Origin: Bacteroidales bacterium
Lineage (GTDB): Bacteria > Bacteroidota > Bacteroidia > Bacteroidales > Marinilabiliaceae
NCBI GenBank assembly: GCA_017417385.1
Contig: JAFPZF010000068.1
Location: 46,057 to 110,056 of the forward strand
DNA length: 64,000 bases
Direction of reading: 5' to 3'
Part shown: one piece after another, positions 45,651 through 55,800 of the stretch
Numbering within the stretch: position 1 is the first letter of the stretch
How the letters are laid out: every line of letters starts with the position of its first letter
The notes under the pieces: model-generated
The model's database searches: none
Told to the model about the DNA's origin: nothing
Seen by the model: the letters and a program-made list of their open reading frames with translations, nothing else
Made by a program: the position numbers and the translations under genes

Positions 45651-45687
45651 CGGTGAAACATAACAACGAAAACAAATAACAGAAGAG

Positions 45688-46374
45688 ATGATACAGGAGA
45701 TCGTACCTGAGAACGGAGCTGTAGAAGGAGCTGAGGAGCTTGTCGAGCAGCCGACGTTGAGCATTATCGACTTGTTCCTTGAGGGGGGCATAATCATGTG
45801 GGTATTGTTGGCGATGTCAATCTATGCGGTGTATATCTTTGTCGAGCGCTACATGGCGTTGAGCAGGGCGTTGCACAACGACAACACCTTCATGGACAAG
45901 ATCAGGGACTATATACATGGAGGGAACATAGACTCGGCTCGTCAGCTGTGTGAGGTGACGGAGAGCCCTGTAGCTCGTCTTGTCGGGAAAGGCATAAGCA
46001 GGATTGGTAGGCCGTTGGCGGACGTACAGACGGCGGTCGAGAATGCGGGCAACATAGAGGTCAACACGCTTGAGAAGGGGTTGGCGAATCTGGCGTCGAT
46101 ATCGGGAGGAGCGCCGATGATAGGGTTCCTCGGGACGGTGACCGGAATGATCCAGGCGTTTTTCCAGATGGCGAGTGCGGGTAACAACATAGAGGTCAGC
46201 TCGTTGGCAGGAGGCATCTACACGGCACTCGTGACGACGGTAGGTGGTCTTGTCGTCGGCATCCTGGCGTACTTCATGTACAACTACTTGACGGCGCGCG
46301 TTGACAGGGTCGTAGCGACACTGGAGGCACGGACGATGGACTTCATGGACATGCTCAACGAGCCGGCGGCGTAG
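45688..46374 (+). CDS. exbB: MotA/TolQ/ExbB proton channel family protein
   Basis: 228 residues with three membrane segments: FLEGGIIMWVLLAMSIYAVYIF, MIGFLGTVTGMIQAFF and GIYTALVTTVGGLVVGILAYF. The cytoplasmic loop after the first helix and the GTVTGM motif are typical of ExbB. With ExbD it uses the proton gradient to drive TonB, which energises outer membrane receptors such as the one at 59.2-61.3 kb. First gene of an exbB-exbD-tonB set with its own promoter. Confidence 0.92.
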   Translation: MIQEIVPENGAVEGAEELVEQPTLSIIDLFLEGGIIMWVLLAMSIYAVYIFVERYMALSRALHNDNTFMDKIRDYIHGGNIDSARQLCEVTESPVARLVGKGISRIGRPLADVQTAVENAGNIEVNTLEKGLANLASISGGAPMIGFLGTVTGMIQAFFQMASAGNNIEVSSLAGGIYTALVTTVGGLVVGILAYFMYNYLTARVDRVVATLEARTMDFMDMLNEPAA

Positions 46375-46404
46375 GCGACTTGTCGTACCAAAAGAAGGAT
46401 AGAT

Positions 46405-46797
46405 ATGGCACTCAAGAGAAGAAGCAAGGTGAGTTCAGCGTTTTCGATGTCGAGTATGACCGACATCATCTTCTTGCTGCTCATCTTCTTTATGCTGACC
46501 AGTACACTCGTCCATCCGAATGCGCTGAAGCTCGTCTTGCCGCAGAGCAAGAACCAGACCAGTGCGAAGCCACAGACGTCGGTCTCGATAACGGCGGACT
46601 TGAAGTATTACGTCGAGACAAAGCGAGTAGCGTTCAAGGAGCTGGAGCCAGCGTTGCAGGCGAAGTTGGGTCAGCAGCCCGACATGTACATAGCACTTCA
46701 CGTCGATGAGAACGTCCCGATGAAGGAGGTTGTCAAGGTGATGAACATAGCTAAGAAGAACAAGTATAAGCTCATCCTCGCGACGCGAGCGAAGTGA
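46405..46797 (+). CDS. exbD: Biopolymer transport protein ExbD/TolR
   Basis: 130 residues: one N-terminal membrane segment (MTDIIFLLLIFFMLTSTLV) carrying the conserved Asp of the proton path, then a small periplasmic domain (KLVLPQSKNQ ... VKVMNIAKKNKYKLILAT). It starts 30 bases after exbB and its TGA overlaps a GTG of the next frame, so the three genes are one unit. Confidence 0.92.
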   Translation: MALKRRSKVSSAFSMSSMTDIIFLLLIFFMLTSTLVHPNALKLVLPQSKNQTSAKPQTSVSITADLKYYVETKRVAFKELEPALQAKLGQQPDMYIALHVDENVPMKEVVKVMNIAKKNKYKLILATRAK

Positions 46798-46829
46798 GAC
46801 TGAACACTCCACCAATTAAAAGGACCTCG

Positions 46830-47822
46830 ATGCAGAGCAGCGAACATAATAAACGTTACAGGAAGCAGGGAGTCGTCGCGACAATCTTGTTCCATGCCAT
46901 ACTATTGTTGATATTGTGGCATACGACGATGAGGGCGGAGCGTCAGGAAGAGGAGGCACTGCTGGTCAACTATGGATTTGCGGAGGGCGGTGGTGGGTCT
47001 CCGGCACCAGCACCTGCGCCGGCGCCAGTCAATGATCCGACGCCAGCTCAGCCGTCGCAGCCAGTAGAGACGCCGTCGGAGCCAGAGGCACCAAAGGCTG
47101 ATGGTCAGTCGATGACGACGCAGGATTATGAGGAGGCTGCGGCGCTCGAGGAGGCACGCAAGAAGGCTGAGGCAGATGCAAGGGCTTCGAAAGCCAAGGC
47201 TGAGGCCGAGGCCAAGGCGAAAGCAGAGGCAGAAGCTAAGGCCAAGGCGGAAGCTGAGGCAGCAAGGATAAAGGCAGAAGCCGAGGCGAAGGCAAAAGCA
47301 GAAGCGGAAGCTAAGGCCAAGGCAGAGGCGGAAGCACGGGCCAAGGCAGAGGCGGAAGCCAAGGCAAAGGCAGAAGCAGAGGCGAGGGCTCGAGCAGCGA
47401 TATCAAAGGGCTTCTCGGGCAGTGGCACCGGTACGACAGATGGGACTGGTGGCAGCGGTCAGGGCAGCCTGACTGGCAGTGGCTCTGGAACGGGCAGTGG
47501 TAACGGAAACGGCTCTGGAACTGGGGCTGGTAATGGTTCGGGCAATGGCAGTGGCTTCAGCCTTGAGGGGCGCAGCATGATAGGTAGCCTGCCGAAGCCG
47601 AACTGCAAGGTGACGACCGGCGGTAACGTCGTCGTTGCGATAGTCGTCGACAAGACTGGTAAGGTCACGAGGGCTACAGTCCAGATGAAGGGTACGACGC
47701 TGCAGGACAAGAACGTCTGGAAGGCAGACGAGGAGGCGGCAATGAAGGCTCGGTTCAATTCCGATCCGTCGAAGCCTGCGCAGCAGACAGGAACTATCAC
47801 TTATCATCATATAGTGCAGTAG
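46830..47822 (+). CDS. tonB: TonB-like energy transducer with TolA-like Ala/Lys/Glu stalk
   Basis: About 330 residues. Membrane anchor RKQGVVATILFHAILLLILW, a Pro/Ala segment (APAPAPAPVNDPTPAQPSQP), a long helical stalk of AKAEAEAKAKAEAEA units (about residues 100-195), a Gly/Ser/Thr-rich flexible part, and a small C-terminal domain (VVVAIVVDKTGKVTRATVQMKGTT ... ARFNSDPSKPAQQTGTITYHHIVQ). The end fits TonB, the stalk recalls TolA. I choose ATG 46830; a GTG at 46794 overlapping the exbD stop would add 12 residues and cannot be excluded. Confidence 0.83.
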   Translation: MQSSEHNKRYRKQGVVATILFHAILLLILWHTTMRAERQEEEALLVNYGFAEGGGGSPAPAPAPAPVNDPTPAQPSQPVETPSEPEAPKADGQSMTTQDYEEAAALEEARKKAEADARASKAKAEAEAKAKAEAEAKAKAEAEAARIKAEAEAKAKAEAEAKAKAEAEARAKAEAEAKAKAEAEARARAAISKGFSGSGTGTTDGTGGSGQGSLTGSGSGTGSGNGNGSGTGAGNGSGNGSGFSLEGRSMIGSLPKPNCKVTTGGNVVVAIVVDKTGKVTRATVQMKGTTLQDKNVWKADEEAAMKARFNSDPSKPAQQTGTITYHHIVQ

Positions 47823-47827
47823 GTCGG

Positions 47828-49015
47828 ATGGTAGCTAAGATTCTGATAGTCTTGCTTTGTTTTCTGGGTCCGCTAGGCATAATGTGGCTGACATACCACA
47901 GTCGTGTCTTGCGTCAGCTCGGGGACATCATCATAGCATACACAATCGGAATAGCCCTTGCGTTGTCGGGAGTCGTCCAGAGCACTGACCCGGAGATCAG
48001 GGCGTTGCTGACTGTCGTGGCGGAGGTCTCGATCCCGTTTGCAATACCGCTGATGTTGTTGTCGGCAGATGTCAAGGCTTGGTTGCGGTTGGCGCCGTCA
48101 TTCTTGAAGAGCACGGCTTGTGCGGTTGTCGGTTGCGTCCTCGCGATAGTTGTCGGATACGTGCTATACGGTCAGTCTGACCCAGTTAACAATGCCAAGG
48201 TTGGCGGGATGTTGACAGGACTTTACACAGGTGGAACGGCAAATCAGGCGTCGTTGATGGTTGCGCTCGACGTGCCTCAGGACGTCTATCTGATGAGCCA
48301 TGCGTGCTCGCTTGGTGTCAGTGTGATATACGTCATAGTCGTAGTCTTCTGTGGGAAGCGGTTGTTTGGACTTGTCTTGCCTCCGTTTGACAAGCAGATG
48401 GCGGTCTCGGATGGTGATGATGCCATAACTCTGTCGGACCATTCCAAGGAGTTGTTCTATGGTCTGCTCTATCGTTCGAACATACCCAATCTGCTCATGG
48501 CTCTCGGGCTGACCATTGTCATCATAGGTTTGGGCGCGGGAGTTGCCGTTCTCGTCAAGTTTTTGACAGGGGCAGATGTTTTTCTCTCGGTGTTCATCAT
48601 GACGATAACACTGTTGTCCGTCTTGGCAGCACAGAACAGGAAGGTTCGCTCCTTGCCTCGGACATACGAGACGGGCAACTATTTCATCCTCGTCTTCAGT
48701 CTGGCAGTTTCCATGCAGGTCAGCACGAATATACTTTCGAGCGCCTCGGGAGACTTCCTCGCTTTCGTGACAGTCGCAACACTTGGTGCGCTCTTCCTCC
48801 ACGTCTTATTCAGTGCGCTTCTGAGGGTTGATACTGACACTACGCTTGCTACGTCGATATCACTGATTTGCTCACCGCCATTCGTGCCTGTCGTAGCCTC
48901 GCAGATTGGCAACAAGGCAATAGTTGGGCCTGGCATAGCAGTCGGGCTATTCGGCTATGCTGTTGGTACGTATCTTGGCTTTGCAGTGGCCAAGTTGTTA
49001 GGTCTTTTGTGCTAA
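47828..49015 (+). CDS. DUF819 family membrane protein
   Basis: 395 residues with about ten membrane segments (MVAKILIVLLCFLGPLGIMWL, IIIAYTIGIALALSGVV, ACAVVGCVLAIVVGYVLY and others). NAKVGGMLTGLYTGGTANQASLMVAL is characteristic of the DUF819/YjcL family, which has no established substrate. It starts six bases after the tonB-like gene, suggesting co-transcription. By hand count the + strand is G-rich early in the gene (48301-48360: 20 G, 11 C), balanced in the middle (48601-48660: 16 G, 17 C) and C-rich near the end (48841-48900: 12 G, 20 C), so the strand bias turns over within it. Confidence 0.85.
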   Translation: MVAKILIVLLCFLGPLGIMWLTYHSRVLRQLGDIIIAYTIGIALALSGVVQSTDPEIRALLTVVAEVSIPFAIPLMLLSADVKAWLRLAPSFLKSTACAVVGCVLAIVVGYVLYGQSDPVNNAKVGGMLTGLYTGGTANQASLMVALDVPQDVYLMSHACSLGVSVIYVIVVVFCGKRLFGLVLPPFDKQMAVSDGDDAITLSDHSKELFYGLLYRSNIPNLLMALGLTIVIIGLGAGVAVLVKFLTGADVFLSVFIMTITLLSVLAAQNRKVRSLPRTYETGNYFILVFSLAVSMQVSTNILSSASGDFLAFVTVATLGALFLHVLFSALLRVDTDTTLATSISLICSPPFVPVVASQIGNKAIVGPGIAVGLFGYAVGTYLGFAVAKLLGLLC

Positions 49016-49034
49016 CTGATTATTATTATTTACC

Positions 49035-49745
49035 ATGAACGAAATGAAGATACTTGATGATAAGCAGCAGAGCTTCTTCCATGAGACGGAGGAGCCGCTT
49101 TGCTACCTTACCGAGTCGCAGATGGCAGAGCTCAAGGAGAGCTGCCGAATCGTGGTCAAGCAGCGTGGCGAGGTCGTCTATCGTGAGGGCGACGCCGCAG
49201 ATTGTTGCTTTATGATTGTCAGTGGCAAGGTCAAGATATTCAAGGGAGGTGTCAACGGTCGAGAGCAGATCGTCAAGATGGGCAAGATGCACGATGTCTT
49301 CGGCTATCGTGCCGCACTCGCAGAGGAGCCTCATTCGGCAAGTGCTGCAGCCCTTGAGAATACCGTTCTGCTGACGCTCTCGCAGTCGTACATGCAGAAG
49401 ATAACGCATGAGAATCCCGAGGTGGCAGCCTTCGTCATCCGTTCGCTGGCTCGCGAGCTCAGCTTCAGTCGTCGTCGTAGTGTCTCTCTCTCCCAGAAGC
49501 AGATTCGTGGCAGACTGGCTGAGAGCCTGCTCGTGCTACGTGACAAGTATGGCTATGTCGGCTCTACCAAGACTCTCAATGTCCAGATGACTCGCGAAGA
49601 CTTGGCTAACCTCAGCAATATGACTACGAGCAACGCCATCCGTACTCTTGCAAATTTCGCCCAGGAGAACCTCGTCGAGGTCGAGGGACGCGACATCACT
49701 GTCTGCGACGAGGCTAAGCTCGAGCGAATTTCTCGTATGGGTTAG
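49035..49745 (+). CDS. Crp/Fnr family transcriptional regulator
   Basis: 236 residues: cyclic-nucleotide-binding type fold (VVKQRGEVVYREGDAADCCFMIVSGKVKIFKGGVNGREQIVKMGKMHDVFGYRAAL) and a C-terminal winged helix (TREDLANLSNMTTSNAIRTLANFAQENLVEVEGRDITV). Two Cys occur near the cNMP region (DCCF), but not in the Fnr iron-sulfur pattern. The ligand is unknown. It stands 12 bases before the LptF/G gene. Confidence 0.9.
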   Translation: MNEMKILDDKQQSFFHETEEPLCYLTESQMAELKESCRIVVKQRGEVVYREGDAADCCFMIVSGKVKIFKGGVNGREQIVKMGKMHDVFGYRAALAEEPHSASAAALENTVLLTLSQSYMQKITHENPEVAAFVIRSLARELSFSRRRSVSLSQKQIRGRLAESLLVLRDKYGYVGSTKTLNVQMTREDLANLSNMTTSNAIRTLANFAQENLVEVEGRDITVCDEAKLERISRMG

Positions 49746-49757
49746 TTCAGCTCCCAG

Positions 49758-50852
49758 ATGAAGATTCTCGATAAGTATATAGTCAAGAAGTTCCTCGGGA
49801 CTTACTTCTTCATTGTCGCTATAATTTTGGCGATTGTGATTGTATTCGACCTTGTCGAGAAGGTCGACGACTTTATGGAGAGCAAGGCGCCCCTCTCCGC
49901 TATCGTCTTCGACTACTATATGAACCTCTGCCCCTACTACGCCAACATGCTTTCCCCACTGCTGGTGTTCATCGCTGTCATCTTCTTTACTTCCAAGATG
50001 GCGGGTCAGACTGAGATCATTGCTATCCTCTCTGGTGGGGTCAGCTTCCGTAGGCTCATGCTCCCCTATGCTATCGGAGCGGCCATTATTGCAGCTATCT
50101 CTTTCCTGCTTGGCAGCTATGTCATCCCACTTGCCAACCGTACGCGCATCCATTTTGAGAATGTTTACGTCAAGAGCAAGAAGCAGACGGGTCTTGCCAA
50201 TATCCACATGCAGATCTCGCCAGGCGTTTACGTTTTCATGTGGAGGTACTATTCGACAACTCACGGCTCCTACGAACGTGGCGAAGATTTCGACATCGAG
50301 CGCTTTGACGGCAAGAACCTTGTCTCTAGACTCCAGGCACGTCGTGTCAACTACGACTCCCTCACGTGCAAGTGGAAACTGCGAGACTACACTAAGTGGG
50401 ACTTCGAGGCCGACGGCATCTGCCATACGATCACCAAGGGCGAGGAACTCGACAGCGCTATCAATATGAGGCCATCAGACTTCAAGAAGGAGCGTAAGAG
50501 CTACGAGATGATGACCTCAGCCGAACTCGTCGAGCATATTCAGGAACTCAACGAACGCAACGTCGGCAACACCGAGGAGTTCTCTATCGAACTCTACAAA
50601 CGACGTGCGACGCCCTTCGCCTCCTTCATCCTGACCCTTATCGGTGTCAGCCTCTCCTCACGTAAGACACGTGGCGGTATGGGCGTCTATATCGGTCTCG
50701 GACTGATTCTCAGTTTTACTTACATCCTCTTCCTCACCGTCTCCCAGACCTTCGCCATCAACGGTGACATGAATCCTCTCCTCGCTGTCTGGCTACCCAA
50801 TATCATCTATTCGATTATTGGTGTCGTCCTCTATATCAAGGCACCTAAATAG
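49758..50852 (+). CDS. LptF/LptG family permease
   Basis: 364 residues with the YjgP/YjgQ layout: three N-terminal membrane segments (YFFIVAIILAIVIVFDLV, NMLSPLLVFIAVIFFTSKM, IGAAIIAAISFLLGSYVIP), a periplasmic domain, and three C-terminal segments. Early features are MKILDKYIVKKFLGTYF and EIIAILSGGVSFRRLMLPY. It is part of the LPS export ABC transporter that moves LPS from the inner membrane to the LptA/C bridge. LptF and LptG cannot be told apart here. Confidence 0.9.
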   Translation: MKILDKYIVKKFLGTYFFIVAIILAIVIVFDLVEKVDDFMESKAPLSAIVFDYYMNLCPYYANMLSPLLVFIAVIFFTSKMAGQTEIIAILSGGVSFRRLMLPYAIGAAIIAAISFLLGSYVIPLANRTRIHFENVYVKSKKQTGLANIHMQISPGVYVFMWRYYSTTHGSYERGEDFDIERFDGKNLVSRLQARRVNYDSLTCKWKLRDYTKWDFEADGICHTITKGEELDSAINMRPSDFKKERKSYEMMTSAELVEHIQELNERNVGNTEEFSIELYKRRATPFASFILTLIGVSLSSRKTRGGMGVYIGLGLILSFTYILFLTVSQTFAINGDMNPLLAVWLPNIIYSIIGVVLYIKAPK

Positions 50853-50861
50853 CTTTCCCTT

Positions 50862-51782
50862 ATGCGCTCGCTTTTCCTCTTTCTTATAGCTATCGTCTTC
50901 GTCGCTTGCGACAAGACCGAGGTGAGACTCCACCATATCTATCTCGCTCCAGCAGTCGAGGACCTTGCCCCCGGCGAGTCTGTCCAGTTCGAGATCAATG
51001 CCTATCCGGCAGATGCGACGACTGGCTTCCCCACTGGCACACCCGTCTGGTCGAGCTCAGATACGACTGTCGTCTCAGTCACCCAGGGTGGACTTGCGAC
51101 GGCTCTTAAGTTCGGCGTCGCCAACGTGCGTGTCGACTATCCTCATTTTAGCGCTGAGCGTAAACTGATGGTCTCTGCCATCGCCGAGATACCAGACCCT
51201 CACTTTTTCGCTTTCCTGCTCAATCGTTTCGATGCAGACCACGATGGCAAGATCGAGGGCTACGAGACCTACAGCACGACGTCTCTCGACCTCTCAGCTC
51301 TCAAGCTCGTCGGCTCACAAGGCGTCTCCTTCGACGGCATCGAGAACTTCCCCAACCTCCAGATTATTCGTATGGAGTATGTGACTATCAATCATCTCGA
51401 CCTTAGCCGTCTCCACTATCTCCATACTATCGACTTCGAAGGCTGCGACATCGTCTCCCTCGACCTCAGGGCCAACAGCTCTATCGAGCATGTCCGATGC
51501 CTCGCCTGCCCGACGCTTCAGGAGATTGTCTTCGGCAGCTACGAGACCCACGGACGCAACAATCTTAGCACTCTCCAGTGCGACCGCTGCGATATCCGCT
51601 CCCTCGACCTCTCGCGCTGTGGCAGGACGCTAGGCGATATTGACTGTCGCCACAATCCCAACTTGACAACCCTTGACCTCTCTGTAGATACGATGATCCA
51701 TACAGTCAAGTACTCCGCCGACGTGACCAACGTTATTTGGCCAGACGTCGAGGTCGACATCATCACCCGTGTGACGGAATAA
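50862..51782 (+). CDS. Lipoprotein with Big2-like domain, EF-hand-like loop and leucine-rich segment
   Basis: 306 residues. Lipoprotein signal MRSLFLFLIAIVFVAC; a bacterial Ig-like (Big2) domain (LAPGESVQFEINAYPADA ... PVWSSSDTTVVSVTQGGLATALKFGVANVRV); a calcium-loop-like DADHDGKIEGYE near residue 125; and a leucine-rich part with irregular repeats (LSALKLVGSQ, LDLSRLHYLHTIDFEGCDI, LDLSRCGRTLGDIDCRHNPNLTTLDLS). No known enzyme. It follows the LptF/G gene by nine bases, and the EamA gene starts 16 bases later, so a common transcript is likely. Confidence 0.8.
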   Translation: MRSLFLFLIAIVFVACDKTEVRLHHIYLAPAVEDLAPGESVQFEINAYPADATTGFPTGTPVWSSSDTTVVSVTQGGLATALKFGVANVRVDYPHFSAERKLMVSAIAEIPDPHFFAFLLNRFDADHDGKIEGYETYSTTSLDLSALKLVGSQGVSFDGIENFPNLQIIRMEYVTINHLDLSRLHYLHTIDFEGCDIVSLDLRANSSIEHVRCLACPTLQEIVFGSYETHGRNNLSTLQCDRCDIRSLDLSRCGRTLGDIDCRHNPNLTTLDLSVDTMIHTVKYSADVTNVIWPDVEVDIITRVTE

Positions 51783-51798
51783 TTCTTTTTTTCTTTCG

Positions 51799-52737
51799 AT
51801 GAAACCAGAGACTCTTCAGACTCTCCCCGGTCATGCTGCAATGTTCTCCTGTAACGTCCTCTGGGGGCTTATGTCCCCAGTCGCCAAGGATGCCCTGACC
51901 TATTTCCACGACAACGACATCAGTCCTATCCTCCTCCCGACTCTGCGTATCTTTGGCGCGACTATCTGCTTCTGGATTCTCTCTCTCTTCTCTCCATCCG
52001 AGAAGGTCTCCCGCGAGGACTTCCGTCGTCTCGTTGGGGCTGGCTTCCTCAGCGTGGCTTGCAATCAGAATCTCTTTGTCTGCGGGATTTCTTTCACGTC
52101 TCCTATCGACGCCTCTGTCATGACGACTCTCCTCCCTGTCGCTACTATGATTCTTGCTGCTATCGTCCTCCGCGAGCCTATCACTCATCTCAAGGCCTTC
52201 GGCGTCGCTCTCGGTATGACTGGCGCTATCCTCTTGATTCTTAGCGGCGGACAAGGTCTTAGTCTCGACCTCGACCATGCCATCGGCGACCTTATGTGTA
52301 TGTCGGCGCAGTTCAGCTTCGCCTTCTATCTCGTCCGATACAAGGATCTTATGTCTCGCTATAGTCCCGTGACTCTCATGAAGTGGATGTTCCTATCTTC
52401 TTCTGTCATCATTCTGCCGTTCTCCTCCTGGAGTTTCGTCGGGGTCGACTTCACGTCGATGCCTACCTCGGTCCTCCTGGAGACTGGCTATGTTGTCTTC
52501 GTCGCCACTTTCCTGACTTTTCTCTTCGTTCCGATTGGTCAGCGCCTCCTCCGTCCTACTGTCGTCAGCTCCTACAACTACGTGCAGCCTGTTGTCGCCT
52601 CTGTCGCAGCTCTCCTTCTTGGCCTCTCTGTCTTCACACCTCTCAAGGCTCTCGCTGTCGCCTTTGTCTTCTCCGGAGTCCTTATGGTGACCCGTAGCAA
52701 GAGCCGCCGCCAGCTCCTCGAGGAGCAGAAAAAATAG
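51799..52737 (+). CDS. EamA/DMT family transporter
   Basis: 312 residues with about ten membrane segments in two EamA repeats (MFSCNVLWGLMSPVAKDALTYF at the start of the first; DLMCMSAQFSFAFYLVRYKDL in the second). Conserved features are PVATMILAAIVLREPITHLKAFGVALGMTGAIL and QPVVASVAALLLGLSVFTPLKALAVAFVFSGVLMV. Exports an unknown metabolite or solute. Its coding strand is pyrimidine-rich (hand count at 51901-51960: 10 G, 22 C). Confidence 0.9.
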   Translation: MKPETLQTLPGHAAMFSCNVLWGLMSPVAKDALTYFHDNDISPILLPTLRIFGATICFWILSLFSPSEKVSREDFRRLVGAGFLSVACNQNLFVCGISFTSPIDASVMTTLLPVATMILAAIVLREPITHLKAFGVALGMTGAILLILSGGQGLSLDLDHAIGDLMCMSAQFSFAFYLVRYKDLMSRYSPVTLMKWMFLSSSVIILPFSSWSFVGVDFTSMPTSVLLETGYVVFVATFLTFLFVPIGQRLLRPTVVSSYNYVQPVVASVAALLLGLSVFTPLKALAVAFVFSGVLMVTRSKSRRQLLEEQKK

Positions 52738-52833
52738 GCGATTTATACTTTATGCCGCTGAGTCGCTTATGATCTAGATAATCGAAATGGTTTGTCCTTT
52801 CGTCCTTCGTAATACACACTTCCTACCTCGTAA

Positions 52834-55800
52834 CTAATTCGGGTATACCTCAATGTGGCTACTGCCGGAATTCCCGTTCTTTATGATACGTATCTGAGTA
52901 GTTATGCGCTCGCTCATGGTGTCGGTGTGACTGATGACGCCAACTTTCTTGCGCTGCGACGATTGCAACATCGATAGCGAGTCGATGACGGTGGCGAGCA
53001 TGTCGGGATCGAGGGTGCCGAAACCTTCGTCGATGAAGAGGTTGTCGAACGAAATATTGCGCGACGATAGCGACGACAAGCCCAGCGCAAGACCGAGGCT
53101 GACGATGAAAGTCTCGCCGCCCGAAAGCGATGTGGTGTCGCGGATGTCGTCGGCGCGGTCGTGGTCTATGATGCGTATGACGAGCGAGTTGCGCACCTGC
53201 ATAAGTTCGTAGCGCGAGTTGAATTTGCGAATTTCGGCGTTCGCGTGGGCAATTAGGAAGCTCAGCGTGTTGCATTGGGCTATTTTGCGCAGGAGTTTTC
53301 CATCGTTGCCGCCCACCGCGTCGCTAATCTTCTCCCAGTCGTCCTTGAGCTGTTCTGCTTTTTCGAGCGCTTCACGGTTGTCGCCCAGTTCTTGTTCAGC
53401 ATTCGTGTGTTTCTCGAGTCTCGCCTTGGCCTTTACCAGCTCGTCGATATTATTATTCGATTGAAGTTCGTCGCGTTCTGCAGTTAGCGCCTCCTTGCTC
53501 TTCTCGGGCTTGCTCTTCTGATGCTCGCCGAAGGTCTGCTCGGCCTTTTTCAGGAGCGTTTCATTCTGCGTCACGGCTGCGGTGTATGCTTCTTTCTGCT
53601 GGCGGATGAGGTTCCAATTGTCATTGGCAGCAAGTATATGACTCACGTCGTCGGTAGTTATCTCCTTGAGCCTGTCGGACTTGGCGTTGTACGTACTTAT
53701 CCACTGTACGAGTTCTTTGGTTTTATTGTCGTGCTGCTCGTTTTCGGCTTTTAGGCTCTCGCACCACGTGTCGCGCTTGCTCTTTTTCTCGATTTGCGAA
53801 TTGCTAAGATCTCCAATCTGTTTGTCCTTATTTTCAACAGCCTTGTCAGCTGCCTGTTTAGCCCTATTTATGCGGCTTTCGACCTCGTCGGGCTCTGCCC
53901 CTCCAAGTTCGGCCTTGTATTGACCTGTAAGTTCGTTGAGGGCGCTCTCGGCTTGCTGCCATGCGGTAGCGGTATTCTGCATAGCCTCGGCGGCGCGTTT
54001 CTGTTGCTCCAGTAGTTCGGGCGCAAGTTTTTGATATCCGGCTAGGGCTGTCTCAAGACCATTTACCTTTTTGTCCTCATTGTCGACGTACTCTTTCGCC
54101 TTCCTTTCGAACTCGTCTTTCTCTTTTTGCGCATCGGATTTTTTACTGCTATAGTCTTTGATATTGTTTTGAATATCAAAGATAAACTTCAGCTCCTCGG
54201 CAGCCTTCCCCTGCTCTGCTTCGGCGAGTTTTATGCGCTCGTCGGCTTCCTCTTGCGTTTGCGGCAAGTCGGCATACTTACTTCTGAGCGAATTCAAGTT
54301 CGTTTCGGTGTTCGTGATGTCCGTCTCTAGCTGCGTTTTGCGCTTTTGCTTTTCTGCCATCGCACTTTGGTTGGCAGAGCGTTGTGCGGACAGACGTTTT
54401 TCCGCCTCCTGCTGGCGTTGGAGTTCTTCCGATTTGGCATTGAGCAACGTTTCCATATCGTTTTTTGCCTCGTCGAACTTCTTGTTGTCCACCTGATACG
54501 GATGTTCCGTCGCGCCGCAGAGAGGGCATGGCTTTCCCGCTGTCAGATGCATACGATGCGCCGCCCAATTTTCGCTCGAGAGTAGCGTGCAGGTCTTTTG
54601 CAAGACATCTCTCTCTTCGCTGAGCGTCTTTATATTTAGCTTGCCGAGTTCGCCCTCAATGCGCTCATTATCTTCGCTAAGACCTGCGCATTCCCTAGTT
54701 ATGTCGCTAAGTTCGTTTTTGTAATTGTTATTATTTACAATCAGCGTCTTAGCGTTCTGCATGTCGTTCACCGTGGCATCGGCGGCCGACTTCTGTTGCT
54801 GCAGCGTGTCGACATTCAGTCCCTCAATCTTTTTGCTCTCCTCAGTGAGTTTTGTGTCGAGCTCGTTGATCTTTTTATTCAGTTCATCCCTCTTCTTGTC
54901 AATCTTACCGAGCACCTCTTGCAAACCACTTTGCGCTTTCTTCAATTCGGTTTGCGTCTGGTTTATGTGCGTATCATTATCGACGATTTTTGCATCAATA
55001 GCCTTCTTCTCTTTTTCGGCGTTTTGCTTGGCTGCGGCGGCACTGTTGAAAGCAGATTTGGCACCGTCGATTTTTATCTTCAGTGCGCGAGCGTTGGCAA
55101 TGTGCGGCGCAGTTTGCTCGACGACTTTTTGCGCATTCTCGGCGTCGGTTTTCAGATTGGCGAGTGCCTTTTTCTCCGTATCTATCTGAGCCTCGTCCTT
55201 CTTTATTTCGGTGTCGATTTTATTTATGTCGCTGTTGAGTTTGTCTATATCGGCTTTCATGCGGTTCACATCGCGCAGAATATTTACGGCAGGCTCAACG
55301 GCATCGCGCATATTCAGCCGCGCAATCTGACCTTGAAACTCAGCCAGCTTCTGCCTTGCCGTCTCTACCGCCGCTTTGCTCTGCTCGATTTCTATTTGGT
55401 AGTTGTCATTATCGTTATACCAGACGAGCTCAGCCTCGACACGTTTCTTTGCCTTCTGCATCTCCTCTTGCTGACGCTCAAGTTGCGCAATTTGTTCCTT
55501 GAGCTTCTCGAGCGCTTCGGCTGGCAGAATATTCTGTTTGGCAATTTCGAAGCGAGCACTAATCTGGTTGTAGTTAGCAGTCGACGCCTCTTTACGGCTC
55601 TTTATCTCGGCGGCAATGCGCGAATACTTCTCTCCGCAGCCAATCAGTTTTTCCAACAACTCGTAGCGCTCGTCCTCTTTGGCTGTAAGGAAGTTTGCGA
55701 ACGTGCCTTGCGCTATAAGTACGGTGCGTAGAAACTGTTCGTATTCGAGGCCGATAATCTTTGGCAGTTCCTCCCAGACGGCAGTCTCTTCGGTCTGTAC

